Assembly (NCBI RefSeq): GCF_028622875.1
Contig: NZ_CP117709.1
Coordinates: 3,847,001-3,911,000, forward strand
Length of the DNA: 64,000 nucleotides
Reading direction: 5' to 3'
Source: Streptomyces sp. MMBL 11-1
GTDB lineage: Bacteria > Actinomycetota > Actinomycetes > Streptomycetales > Streptomycetaceae
Shown here: in pieces, positions 47,374-56,547 of the stretch
Layout: every line of letters starts with the position of its first letter
Numbering within the stretch: position 1 is the stretch's first letter
Notes under the pieces: generated by a model
The model's input: only the letters and a program-made list of their open reading frames with translations
What the model was told of the DNA's origin: nothing
Database searches by the model: none
Program-made: the position numbers and the translations under genes

Positions 47374-47389
47374 TGTGAACGCGTTCACA
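47374..47389 (+). promoter_or_regulatory. Rex operator (ROP) of the cyd operon
   Basis: TGTGAACGCGTTCACA, a perfect 16-bp palindrome, matches the Rex consensus TGTGAACNNNTTCACA. It lies 83 bases before cydA; an overlapping TTGTGAATGTGAAC suggests a partial second half-site. Rex releases DNA when NADH rises, turning the oxidase on when oxygen is short. Confidence 0.92.
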
Positions 47390-47472
47390 AGCTCGCCTGC
47401 TTTCTCCCGTAATCGGGGGATCAAAGGGGCGTAGTGCCGGTATGACCACGGCGATGTAAGGAGACTGACGAC

Positions 47473-48984
47473 GTGGACCTCGCTCTGGCGCCGGAGACCC
47501 TGGCGCGATGGCAGTTCGGCATCACCACCGTCTACCACTTCCTCTTCGTCCCCCTGACGATCTCGCTCGCCGCGCTCACCGCCGGCCTGCAGACCGCCTG
47601 GGTGCGGACGGAGAACGAGAAGTACCTCAGAGCGACGAAGTTCTGGGGCAAGCTGTTCCTGATCAACATCGCCATGGGCGTCGTCACGGGCATCGTCCAG
47701 GAGTTCCAGTTCGGCATGAACTGGTCCGACTACTCGCGCTTCGTCGGTGACGTCTTCGGTGCTCCGCTCGCCTTCGAGGCGCTGATCGCCTTCTTCTTCG
47801 AGTCCACCTTCATCGGCCTGTGGATCTTCGGCTGGGACAAGCTGCCGAAGAAGATCCACCTCGCCTGCATGTGGATGGTCTCGATCGGCACGATCCTCTC
47901 CGCGTACTTCATCCTGGCGGCCAACTCCTGGATGCAGCACCCGGTCGGCTACCGGATCAACGAGGAGCGCGGCCGCGCCGAGCTGACCGACTTCTGGCAG
48001 GTGCTCACCCAGGACACCGCGGTCACCCAGTTCTTCCACACCATCACGGCAGCCTTCCTGGTCGGCGGGGCCTTCATGGTCGGCATCGCCGCGTTCCACC
48101 TGGCACGCAAGAAGCACATCCCGGTGATGCGGACCTCGCTGCGCCTGGGGCTGATCACCGTCGTGGTCGCCGGCCTGCTCACCGCCGTCAGCGGCGACAG
48201 CCTGGCCAAGGTCATGTTCCGGCAGCAGCCGATGAAGATGGCCGCCGCCGAGGCCCTGTGGGACGGCCAGGAGCGGGCGCCGTTCTCGCTCTTCGCGTAC
48301 GGGGACGTCAGCAAGGGCCACAACTCGGTCGAGATCTCGGTCCCCGGGGTGCTCTCCTTCCTCGCCAACAACGACCCGAACTCCTACGTCCCCGGCATCA
48401 ACGACATCAACAAGAGCCTGGAGGAGAAGTACGGGCCCGGCGACTACCGCCCCAACATCCCGGTCGCGTTCTGGAGCTTCCGGTGGATGATCGGCTTCGG
48501 TATGGCCTCCTTCGGCCTCGGCCTCCTGGGTCTCTGGCTGACCCGGAGGAAGTTCCTGCTGCCACCGGCGCTGCGGACCGGTGAGGACGAGGTCCCGCAT
48601 CTGGTCCTCTTCAAGAACAAGGCGCTGAGCCCGAGGCTCACCAAGCTCTACTGGGTCGTCGCGCTCTGGACGCTGCTCTTCCCGCTGATCGCCAACTCCT
48701 GGGGCTGGATCTTCACCGAGATGGGCCGCCAGCCGTGGGTCGTCTACGGAGTGCTCCAGACCCGCGCGGGGGTCTCCCCCGGCGTCTCGCAGGGCGAGGT
48801 GATCACCTCGATGGTCGTCTTCACCCTGCTGTACGCGGTGCTCGCCGTGATCGAGGTGAAGCTGCTCGTGAAGTACATCAAGGCCGGGCCGCCGGAACTC
48901 ACCGAGAACGACCTGAACCCGCCCACGAAGATCGGCGGGCACGACGAAGAAGACGCCGACCGGCCCATGGCCTTCTCGTACTGA
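47473..48984 (+). CDS. cydA: Cytochrome bd ubiquinol oxidase subunit I
   Basis: 503 residues from GTG 47473, with GGAG upstream. It carries the haem-binding His22 in ITTVYHFLFVPLTI, WGKLFLINIAMGVVTGIVQE, EGxFxxFxxG-like quinol loop, and GRQPWVVYGVLQTRAG. It holds haems b558, b595 and d in the membrane. The Q-loop is short, as in other actinobacterial forms. It begins an operon with cydB and the fused cydCD, all behind the Rex operator. It reduces oxygen to water at low oxygen. Confidence 0.97.
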   Translation: MDLALAPETLARWQFGITTVYHFLFVPLTISLAALTAGLQTAWVRTENEKYLRATKFWGKLFLINIAMGVVTGIVQEFQFGMNWSDYSRFVGDVFGAPLAFEALIAFFFESTFIGLWIFGWDKLPKKIHLACMWMVSIGTILSAYFILAANSWMQHPVGYRINEERGRAELTDFWQVLTQDTAVTQFFHTITAAFLVGGAFMVGIAAFHLARKKHIPVMRTSLRLGLITVVVAGLLTAVSGDSLAKVMFRQQPMKMAAAEALWDGQERAPFSLFAYGDVSKGHNSVEISVPGVLSFLANNDPNSYVPGINDINKSLEEKYGPGDYRPNIPVAFWSFRWMIGFGMASFGLGLLGLWLTRRKFLLPPALRTGEDEVPHLVLFKNKALSPRLTKLYWVVALWTLLFPLIANSWGWIFTEMGRQPWVVYGVLQTRAGVSPGVSQGEVITSMVVFTLLYAVLAVIEVKLLVKYIKAGPPELTENDLNPPTKIGGHDEEDADRPMAFSY

Positions 48985-49000
48985 GCACAGGAGCTGAGAG

Positions 49001-50002
49001 ATGGAACTCCACGACGTCTGGTTCGTGCTCATCGCCGTCCTCTGGACCGGCTACTTCTTCCTGGAGGGATTCGACTTCGGCATCGGGGTCCTCACCAGAC
49101 TGCTGGCCCGCGACCGCAAGGAGCGGCGGGTCCTGATCAACACCATCGGGCCCGTCTGGGACGGCAACGAGGTCTGGCTGCTCAGCGCCGGCGGGGCGAC
49201 CTTCGCCGCCTTCCCCGAGTGGTACGCCACGCTCTTCTCCGGCTTCTACCTGCCGCTGCTGATCATCCTGTTCTGCCTGATCGTGCGCGGTGTCGCCTTC
49301 GAGTACCGCGCCAAGCGGCCCGAGGAGCGGTGGCAGACGAACTGGGAGACCGCGATCTTCTGGACCTCCCTGATCCCCGCGGTGCTGTGGGGCGTGGCGT
49401 TCGGGAACATCGTGCGAGGCGTGAGGATCGACGCCGACATGGAGTACGTCGGCAATTTCTGGGACCTCCTCAACCCGTACGCGATCCTCGGCGGCCTCGT
49501 CACGCTCACCCTCTTCACCTTCCACGGGGCGGTGTTCGCCGGCCTCAAGACGGCGGGCGACATCCGGGTCCGGGCCCGCGCACTGGCGCTGAAGCTGGGG
49601 CCGGTCACCGCGGTGCTCGCAGGGGGCTTCCTGGTCTGGACGCAGGCGGACAACGGGGACGCCTGGAGCCTGGGAGCCCTGGTCGTGGCGGTGGTGGCAC
49701 TCCTGGCCGCGATCGGGGCCATCGCCAAGGGCCGCGAGGGCTGGTCGTTCGCGTTCTCGGGCGTGACGATCGCGGCGGCGGTCGCGATGCTCTTCCTGAC
49801 GCTCTTCCCGAACGTCATGCCGTCCTCGCTGAACGACGCCTGGAACCTCACGGTCACCAACGCCTCGTCCAGCCCGTACACGCTCAAGATCATGACCTGG
49901 TGCGCGGGCATCGCCACGCCCGTCGTGCTGCTCTACCAGGGCTGGACCTACTGGGTCTTCCGCAAGCGCATCGGCACCCAGCACATCGCCGACGCGCACT
50001 GA
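49001..50002 (+). CDS. cydB: Cytochrome bd ubiquinol oxidase subunit II
   Basis: 333 residues. Signatures: VLIAVLWTGYFFLEGFDFGI, INTIGPVWDGNEVWLLSAGG and FAAFPEWYATLFSGFYLPLL near the start, then helices to the end. It starts 16 bases after cydA with AGGAGCTGAGAG upstream. It pairs with CydA to form the oxidase. Confidence 0.97.
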   Translation: MELHDVWFVLIAVLWTGYFFLEGFDFGIGVLTRLLARDRKERRVLINTIGPVWDGNEVWLLSAGGATFAAFPEWYATLFSGFYLPLLIILFCLIVRGVAFEYRAKRPEERWQTNWETAIFWTSLIPAVLWGVAFGNIVRGVRIDADMEYVGNFWDLLNPYAILGGLVTLTLFTFHGAVFAGLKTAGDIRVRARALALKLGPVTAVLAGGFLVWTQADNGDAWSLGALVVAVVALLAAIGAIAKGREGWSFAFSGVTIAAAVAMLFLTLFPNVMPSSLNDAWNLTVTNASSSPYTLKIMTWCAGIATPVVLLYQGWTYWVFRKRIGTQHIADAH

Positions 50003-50011
50003 GCCCGGTGG

Positions 50012-50043
50012 GCTGCCGCGGGCCCCGCGAGGTCCGCGGCAGC
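50012..50043 (+). terminator. Hairpin between cydB and cydCD
   Basis: GCTGCCGCGG (50012-50021) pairs with CCGCGGCAGC (50034-50043), with a 12-base loop. It may be a partial terminator or mRNA stabiliser within the operon. Confidence 0.5.
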
Positions 50044-50082
50044 TGACCGTCCCGCAGAGTCCACCGACCCCGCCGAGGGGAT

Positions 50083-50096
50083 GTTTCACGTGAAAC
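50083..50096. other. parS site
   Basis: Perfect core between the ribosome-binding site and start of cydCD, encoding F-H-V-K if read. Confidence 0.95.
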
Positions 50097-53000
50097 CGAT
50101 CGATCCGCGTCTGCTCCACTACGCACGGGCCACCCGCCTCTTCCTGGCGGCCGTGGTGGCCCTCGGCCTGGTCGGCGCTCTGTTGGTGATCGCCCAGGCG
50201 ATGCTCATCGCCGAGATCGTGGTGGGCGGTTTCGAGGGCGGACTCACGGTCACCGCGCTGCGCACCCCCCTTCTGCTGCTCGCCGCGGTCGCCCTCGGGC
50301 GAGCCCTCGTCGCCTGGCTCACCGAGCTGGCGGCCCACCGTGCCAGCGCTGCCGTCAAGTCCGAGCTGCGCGGCCGGCTCCTGGAGCGGGCCGCGCGGCT
50401 GGGCCCCGACTGGCTGAGCGGGCAGCGCACCGGTTCGCTCGTCGCCCTGGCGACCCGGGGCATCGACGCGCTCGACGACTACTTCGCCCGCTATCTCCCT
50501 CAGCTCGGACTCGCGGTCGTGGTGCCCGTGGCGGTGCTCGCCCGGATCGTCACCGAGGACTGGGTGTCGGCGGCGATCATCGTCGTCACGCTGCCGCTCA
50601 TCCCGCTCTTCATGATCCTGATCGGCTGGGCGACCCAGACCCGGATGGACCGTCAGTGGCACCTGCTGTCCCGGCTCTCCGGGCACTTCCTGGACGTCGT
50701 CGCCGGGCTGCCGACCCTGAAGGTCTTCGGACGGGCCAAAGCCCAGGCCGAATCGATCCGCACGATCACCTCCGACTACCGCCGGGCCACCCTGCGCACC
50801 CTGCGGATCGCCTTCCTGTCCTCGTTCGCACTGGAGCTGCTGGCGACCCTGTCGGTGGCCCTCGTCGCCGTCACGATCGGCATGCGGCTCGTCCACGGCG
50901 AACTCGACCTCTACACCGGTCTGGTGGTCCTGATCCTGGCCCCGGAGGCGTATCTGCCGATCCGCCAGGTCGGAGCGCAGTACCACGCGGCGGCCGAGGG
51001 GCTCTCGGCGGCCGAGGAGATCTTCGCGGTCCTGGAGACCGAACCCCGGGCCTCGGGCGCCGAGGACGTCCCGGACACGCTGCGCCTGGAACTGGCGGGC
51101 GTGACCGTGCGCCACGAGGGCCGCACCGAACCCTCGGTGGACGCCGCGTCGCTCACCGTGGAGCCGGGGGAGACCGTCGCCCTGGTCGGCCCGAGCGGGG
51201 TCGGCAAGTCCACCCTGCTGAACGTGCTCCTCGGGTTCGCCGTACCCGACGAGGGGCACGTCCGGGTCGGGGGCCGGGACCTCGCGGACCTGGACCTCGA
51301 ACGCTGGCGGAGCCGTATCGCCTGGGTCCCCCAGCGCCCCCACCTCTTCGCGGGCACGATCGCCGAGAACGTACGCCTCGCCCGGCCCGACGCCGACGAC
51401 GAGGCGGTCCTCGCGGCGCTGCGGGAGGCGGGCGCGTACGACTTCGTCGCGGCGCTGCCCGACGGGACGCGGACGGCGCTGGGCGAGGACGGCGCCGGGC
51501 TCTCCGCGGGCCAGCGTCAGCGGCTCGCCCTCGCCCGGGCGTTCCTCGCCGACCGGCCGCTCCTGCTGCTGGACGAGCCGACCGCGAGCCTGGACGGCGA
51601 GAGCGAGGCGGGCATCGTCGACGCCGTACGGAGGCTGGCCGCCGGGCGGACCGTGCTGCTGGTCGTCCACCGCCCGGCCCTGCTGGCGGTCGCCGACCGC
51701 GTGGTGACGCTGGAGCCGCGTACGGGGGGCCCCGCGGAGCCGTACGCGAAGGCGCTCGCGAGCGCCGCCGCTCCGGGGCCCGCGGTACCCGAGCCCCTTG
51801 CCGGCGGTGAACTCCTGGACACCCGCCGGGCGGACGCCGCCGACCCCCTCGGGACGACGGGCAGCCGCTCCGGACGGGTGCTCGCGCGGGTCCGCGAGTC
51901 CGCCGGGGCGCAGCGCGGACGACTGACCCTGGCCCTGCTGCTCGGCAGCCTGGCGGTCGGGTCGGCCGTGGGGCTCATGGCGGTCTCCGGCTGGCTGATC
52001 TCCCGCGCCTCCGAAGAGCCGCCGGTCATGTACTTGATGATGGCGGTCACCGCGACCCGCGCCTTCGGGATCGGCCGGGCGGTCTTCCGCTACGCCGAGC
52101 GGCTCGTCTCGCACGACGCCGTCCTGAAGCTCCTCGCCGACCTGCGGGTCTCCGTCTACCGGGGACTCGAACGCATCGCCCCCGGGGGCCTGCGCACCAC
52201 CAGGCGCGGGGATCTGCTGTCCCGGCTCGTCGCCGATGTGGACGCGCTCCAGGACTACTGGCTGCGCTGGCTGCTGCCCGTCGGCACCGCCGTCGTGGTG
52301 GGGACCGCGGCCGCCGGGTTCACCGGATGGCTGCTCCCGGAGGCGGGCGTGGTCCTGGCCCTCGGACTGCTGATCGCCGGGATCGGCGTCCCGCTCGTCA
52401 GCGGCGCCTGCGCCCGCCGCACGGAACGTCAGCTCGCTCCCGCCCGCGCCGCTCTGGCCACCCGGGTCACCGACCTCCTCGGTGGCACCGCAGAACTGAC
52501 CGTCGCGGGCGCGCTGCCCGCCCGGCAGACGCGGCTGCGCGCGGCCGACACGCTGCTGACCCGGATCGCCTCGCGCGCCGCCGCCGCGACGGCGCTGGGT
52601 GGCGGGCTGTCCGCCCTGGTCTGCGGCCTCACCGTGGTGGCCGCCGCGACCGTCGCCGTCCCGGCCGTGCAGGACGGCCGGCTGTCCGGCGTCGCGCTCG
52701 CCGTGGTGGTGCTGACCCCGCTCGCCGCCTTCGAGGCCGTCGCCGGGCTGCCGCTCGCCGTGCAGTACCGGCAGCGCGTCGCCCGGAGCGCCGAGCGGGT
52801 GTTCGAGGTGCTGGACGCCCCCGTGCCCGTACGGGAGCCCGAGGACCCCGCCGAGGAGCCCGCGTCGCCCTTCCCGCTGGAGGTACGGGGGCTGAGCGCC
52901 CGCTACCCGGGGGCCCGGCACGACGCGCTGGCCTCGCTCGACCTGACGCTGACGCGAGGGCGGCGCATCGCGGTCGTGGGCCCCTCCGGCTCGGGCAAGA

Positions 53001-53617
53001 CGACGCTCGCCCAGGTCCTGCTGCGTTTCCTGGACGCCTCGTCGGGGACGTACCGGCTGGGCGGCGTCGATGCGTCCGCGCTGGAATCGGAGACGGTCCG
53101 GCGCTGGGTCGGGCTGTGCGCCCAGGACGCGCACGTCTTCGACAGCACGATCCGCGAGAACCTGCGCCTGGCCCGGCCCGGCGCGACCGACGCCGAACTG
53201 CGCGACGCGCTCTCCCGGGCCCGGCTCCTGGACTGGGTGCTGGCCCTGCCGGAGGATCTCGACACCCCGGTGGGCGAGCACGGCGCGCGGCTCTCCGGCG
53301 GTCAGCGCCAGCGCCTCGCCCTGGCCCGCGCGCTGCTCGCGGACTTCCCCGTGCTCGTTCTGGACGAGCCGGCCGAGCACCTCGACCTCCCGACCGCCGA
53401 CGCCCTCACCGCCGACCTGCTGGACGCGACCCGGGGACGTGCGACGGTACTGATCACCCACCGGCTGACCGGCCTCGACACGGTCGACGAGGTACTGGTG
53501 CTGGACGCGGGCAGCGTCGTACAGCGCGGCCCGTACGCCGAACTCGCCGCCGAGGACGGGCCGCTGCGACGCATGCTGGAGCGCGAGCGGGAGGCGGTCG
53601 GGGCGGGGGTCCGGTAG
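50090..53617 (+). CDS. cydCD: Fused CydDC ABC exporter for bd-oxidase assembly
   Basis: 1175 residues from GTG 50090; an ATG nine bases earlier (50081) is possible, but GAGGGG sits right against it and nine bases before the GTG, so GTG is favoured. A parS site lies across these bases. Two half-transporters are fused: CydD-like (membrane domain, then Walker A GPSGVGKST with Lys373 and LSAGQRQRLALARAF) and CydC-like (second membrane domain, Walker A GPSGSGKTT with Lys970, LSGGQRQRLALARALL). In other bacteria they are separate proteins that export thiols and are needed for cytochrome bd assembly. The fusion is usual in Streptomyces. Confidence 0.94.
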   Translation: MKPIDPRLLHYARATRLFLAAVVALGLVGALLVIAQAMLIAEIVVGGFEGGLTVTALRTPLLLLAAVALGRALVAWLTELAAHRASAAVKSELRGRLLERAARLGPDWLSGQRTGSLVALATRGIDALDDYFARYLPQLGLAVVVPVAVLARIVTEDWVSAAIIVVTLPLIPLFMILIGWATQTRMDRQWHLLSRLSGHFLDVVAGLPTLKVFGRAKAQAESIRTITSDYRRATLRTLRIAFLSSFALELLATLSVALVAVTIGMRLVHGELDLYTGLVVLILAPEAYLPIRQVGAQYHAAAEGLSAAEEIFAVLETEPRASGAEDVPDTLRLELAGVTVRHEGRTEPSVDAASLTVEPGETVALVGPSGVGKSTLLNVLLGFAVPDEGHVRVGGRDLADLDLERWRSRIAWVPQRPHLFAGTIAENVRLARPDADDEAVLAALREAGAYDFVAALPDGTRTALGEDGAGLSAGQRQRLALARAFLADRPLLLLDEPTASLDGESEAGIVDAVRRLAAGRTVLLVVHRPALLAVADRVVTLEPRTGGPAEPYAKALASAAAPGPAVPEPLAGGELLDTRRADAADPLGTTGSRSGRVLARVRESAGAQRGRLTLALLLGSLAVGSAVGLMAVSGWLISRASEEPPVMYLMMAVTATRAFGIGRAVFRYAERLVSHDAVLKLLADLRVSVYRGLERIAPGGLRTTRRGDLLSRLVADVDALQDYWLRWLLPVGTAVVVGTAAAGFTGWLLPEAGVVLALGLLIAGIGVPLVSGACARRTERQLAPARAALATRVTDLLGGTAELTVAGALPARQTRLRAADTLLTRIASRAAAATALGGGLSALVCGLTVVAAATVAVPAVQDGRLSGVALAVVVLTPLAAFEAVAGLPLAVQYRQRVARSAERVFEVLDAPVPVREPEDPAEEPASPFPLEVRGLSARYPGARHDALASLDLTLTRGRRIAVVGPSGSGKTTLAQVLLRFLDASSGTYRLGGVDASALESETVRRWVGLCAQDAHVFDSTIRENLRLARPGATDAELRDALSRARLLDWVLALPEDLDTPVGEHGARLSGGQRQRLALARALLADFPVLVLDEPAEHLDLPTADALTADLLDATRGRATVLITHRLTGLDTVDEVLVLDAGSVVQRGPYAELAAEDGPLRRMLEREREAVGAGVR

Positions 53618-53621
53618 CGGC

Positions 53622-53652
53622 GGCACCGGGCCGGGCCCGGACGGCCGGTGCC
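53622..53652 (+). terminator. Hairpin after cydCD
   Basis: GGCACCGG (53622-53629) pairs with CCGGTGCC (53645-53652), followed by TTCT. Confidence 0.6.
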
Positions 53653-53715
53653 TTCTGCGCCCGTCGAGTACATTCTCGACTTTCGCCCTCTATCGGTACT
53701 AACTAGGCTCAGGCC

Positions 53716-55422
53716 ATGGCAGAGCCCGACCCGCAGGACTCCCTGGACGCCGCCACCCGGGCCACCCGCAGCCTCCAGGGTCTGTCCACCGAGCTGACCG
53801 CGCGGGTGCCGCAGCTCCTGGAGGCGATGCGTTCCGTCGGCGCCGGGCTGGAACTGCACTCCACCCTGGACCGGATCTGCGAGACGGCGGCCGAGCTGGC
53901 CCACGCCCGGTACGCCGCCATCGGCGTCGTCGACGAGCTGGGCGAGGGCCTGTCGGACTTCGTCACGTACGGCGTCCCGCAGGAGGTGGCCGAGGCGATC
54001 GGGCGGCGCCCCGACGGACACCGGGGTCTGCTCGGCGCGCTCATCCACGACCCCGCCCCGGTCCGGCTGGCCGACCTGTCCACCGATCCGCGGTCCGCGG
54101 GTTTCCCGCCGGAGCACCCCCGGATGCGGACCTTCCTGGGGGTGCCCATCCGGGTCCAGGGGGAGATCTTCGGCAACCTCTACCTCACCGAGAAGCGCCA
54201 CGGCGCGGAGTTCAGCGACTACGACCTCCACATGGTCCGGGTGCTCGCCACGGAGGCCGGGATCGCCATCGGCAACGCCCGGTTGTACGAGGCGGCGCGG
54301 CAGCGGGAGCACTGGATCGACGGTTCGGTCGCGGTCACCACGGCGCTCCTGTCGGGCGGGGACGCCGACGAGGCGCTGTCCGTGGTCGCCGAACACGCCC
54401 GCCGGCTCGCCGACTCCGCCGCCGGGATCGTGCTGCTGCCCGCCGAGGAGGGCGGTCTGGAGATCGTCGCCGTGTCGTCCGACGACCCGGCGTCCTCGCT
54501 CGGCGTGATCATCCCGCCCCGGAGCACGGTGGTGACGAAGCTCCTGGCGGGCGAGGCGGTGTTCATCGACGACTCGGCCACCGACAACCGGATGGTCACC
54601 AGGCTGGCCGGCCGGTTCGGCCCCAGCATGATGCTGCCGCTCCACAGCGGCGGCCGGGTGCTCGGTGCGCTGGCCACCCCCCGGTCGCGGGGCGCGCGCC
54701 CGTTCACGGAGACCGAGCGGACGCTCGCCACGCAGTTCGCCTCCCAGGCGGCGCTCGCGCTGATGATGGCCGAGGCGCAGCGGGACCGGGAGCGTCTCGC
54801 GGTGTACGAGGACCGCGACCGGATCGCCCGCGACCTCCACGATCTGGTCATCCAGCGGCTGTTCGCCACCGGGATGATGCTGGAGAGCGCCCAGCGAGGG
54901 TCGGTGGTGCCCGAGGTGCGGACGGGGGTCGGGCGGGCTGTCGACGAGCTGGACGTGACGATCCAGGAGATCCGTACGGCCATCTTCGCGCTCCAGCAGG
55001 AACCTGCCGAAGTCCCGTCGGGGCTGCGCACCCGGGTGCTGCGGGAGATCAACATGGCGGCCGTCCCGCTCGGCTTCAAGCCCTCGCACCGCTTCCAGGG
55101 TCCGGTGGACTCGCTCGTCGGCGAACTGACCGGCAAGAACCTGGTCGCCGCGTTGCGCGAGGCCCTCTCCAACGCGTTCCGGCACGCGGGGGCGTCGCTG
55201 ATCGATGTGGTCGTCGACGCGACGGTGGCCCTGCCGGACGGGCGGGGAGCGGTGCGGCTCTCGGTCGCCGACGACGGGGTGGGCATCCCGGAGGGCGGCC
55301 GCCGCAGCGGACTGCGCAACCTGGCCCGCCGGGCCGAGTCCCTGGGCGGTTCGAGCCGGATCGAACCGGGGATCGGGGAGGGCGGCGGCGGTACGACGGT
55401 GGTGTGGGAGGCGCCGCTGTGA
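53716..55422 (+). CDS. GAF-domain sensor histidine kinase, DevS/DosT-like
   Basis: 568 residues. Two GAF domains (about 50-200 and 215-365) precede a HisKA_3 dimerisation domain with the phospho-acceptor His375 in IARDLHDLVIQRLFATGM and a HATPase (NLVAALREALSNAFRHAG, ADDGVGIP, GLRNLARRAESLGGSSR). GAF-A contains PPEHPRMRTFLGVPIRV with His134; this segment holds the haem-ligating His in DevS and DosT of mycobacteria, so oxygen, NO or redox sensing is plausible. No response regulator is adjacent. It follows the cyd operon, whose regulation by oxygen it might share. TAGGCT just before the ATG suggests a leaderless transcript. Confidence 0.9.
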   Translation: MAEPDPQDSLDAATRATRSLQGLSTELTARVPQLLEAMRSVGAGLELHSTLDRICETAAELAHARYAAIGVVDELGEGLSDFVTYGVPQEVAEAIGRRPDGHRGLLGALIHDPAPVRLADLSTDPRSAGFPPEHPRMRTFLGVPIRVQGEIFGNLYLTEKRHGAEFSDYDLHMVRVLATEAGIAIGNARLYEAARQREHWIDGSVAVTTALLSGGDADEALSVVAEHARRLADSAAGIVLLPAEEGGLEIVAVSSDDPASSLGVIIPPRSTVVTKLLAGEAVFIDDSATDNRMVTRLAGRFGPSMMLPLHSGGRVLGALATPRSRGARPFTETERTLATQFASQAALALMMAEAQRDRERLAVYEDRDRIARDLHDLVIQRLFATGMMLESAQRGSVVPEVRTGVGRAVDELDVTIQEIRTAIFALQQEPAEVPSGLRTRVLREINMAAVPLGFKPSHRFQGPVDSLVGELTGKNLVAALREALSNAFRHAGASLIDVVVDATVALPDGRGAVRLSVADDGVGIPEGGRRSGLRNLARRAESLGGSSRIEPGIGEGGGGTTVVWEAPL

Positions 55423-55502
55423 GGGGCGGCCCGACGGGGCCCCGCCGGGCGGGTGGGGCCGGGCGCGCCGGGTTGTGCCGGGCGGGTCGGGCCCACGGTC
55501 CG

Positions 55503-55534
55503 GTGTGCTGGTGTGCTGGTGTGCTGGTGTGACG
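55503..55534. repeat. 8-bp tandem repeat
   Basis: GTGTGCTG repeats three times, then GTGTGACG. It lies between the convergent histidine kinase and HAD genes and ends just before the HAD stop. Confidence 0.85.
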
Positions 55535-55541
55535 AAAGGTT

Positions 55542-56399
55542 TCAGCGGGTCTCTGCGCGAGCGGCGAGGATACGCTCGATGACGAGGGCCACCCCGTCCT
55601 CCTCGTTGGTCGTGGTCCGGCCCGAGGCGGCGGCCAGCGCGTCCGGGTGGGCGTTGCCCATCGCGAAGGAGGCGCCGGCCCAGCTGAGCATCTCGATATC
55701 GTTGGGCATGTCGCCGAAGGCGACCACCTCGGCGGGCGAGATACCGCGCTCGGCACAACAGGCGGCGAGCGTGGTGGCCTTGGAGACGCCGAGCCCGCTC
55801 ACCTCCAGGAGCGCGGAGGGGCTGGAACGGGTGAAGGCGGCCCGGTCGCCGGCCGCCGTACGGGCCAGCGTGAGAAAGGCGTCGGGCGCCAGCTCGGTGT
55901 GGTGGGCCAGCAGCTTGAGCACGGGCGCGCCGGTGCCAGGGGCGTCCTCGTGCAGCAGTTTCTCGGCGACCGCCACCGTGGCGCCCGGGTCCAGGTGGAA
56001 GGGCGGGTAGGCCGGTTCGTAGTTGATGCCGGTGGTCATCTCGACGGCGAAGGAGGTGCCGGGGGCCGCCTCGCGCAGGGCGCCCACGACGTGCAGGGCG
56101 GCCGCGCGCTCCAGCGGCCGTACGGAGAGCAGCTCGCCGTCCGTCCGCAGGTCGGTGACCACGGCGCCGTTGGCGCAGATCGCCGTACCGTGGCTCTGGA
56201 CGTGGTCCCGCACGACGTCCATCCAGCGGGCCGGCCTGCCGGTGACGAAGAAGACCTCGATCCCGGCCTCCTCGGCGGCCGCGAGGGCCGCGACCGTGCG
56301 CGCGGACAGCGTCTTGTCGTCGCGCAGCAGGGTGCCGTCGAGGTCGGTGGCGATCAGCCGGGTCACGGCGGGAAGAGGCGTATCGGTCACTGAGGTCAC
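55542..56399 (-). CDS. HAD-family phosphatase (Cof-type)
   Basis: 285 residues from GTG 56399. The HAD motifs are present: motif I LIATDLDGTLLRDDKTLS, motif II FFVTGRPARW, motif III Lys in LEVSGLGVSKATTLAACCAE and motif IV VVAFGDMPNDIEMLSWAGAS. A C2-type cap is in the middle. Cof-type HADs act on sugar phosphates, PLP or phosphorylated nucleotides. It is divergent from the LLM oxidoreductase gene. A second GTG three codons on is an alternative start. Confidence 0.9.
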   Translation of the reverse strand: MTSVTDTPLPAVTRLIATDLDGTLLRDDKTLSARTVAALAAAEEAGIEVFFVTGRPARWMDVVRDHVQSHGTAICANGAVVTDLRTDGELLSVRPLERAAALHVVGALREAAPGTSFAVEMTTGINYEPAYPPFHLDPGATVAVAEKLLHEDAPGTGAPVLKLLAHHTELAPDAFLTLARTAAGDRAAFTRSSPSALLEVSGLGVSKATTLAACCAERGISPAEVVAFGDMPNDIEMLSWAGASFAMGNAHPDALAAASGRTTTNEEDGVALVIERILAARAETR

Positions 56400-56547
56400 C
56401 GGGCCATTCTCGCCCACAAGGGTGCACGGGCGTGCGGAGGGGCGCACATCTGAGTGGGCAGGACCCTGATCTGCGGAAGATTCCCCTGGCATATGCCAAA
56501 GCCATCGGGCGGCCCTCACGCGTGCGCACGGTCGTAGGCTCAGGGAC

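Noticed and set aside
48899..53626. A 1575-codon open frame on the minus strand antisense to cydB and cydCD, and a similar 1268-codon one at 53302-57108
   Set aside because: Both are shadows of G+C-biased codon use opposite real genes; the translations are rich in Arg/Gly/Pro/His, match no family, and the true genes have intact motifs.
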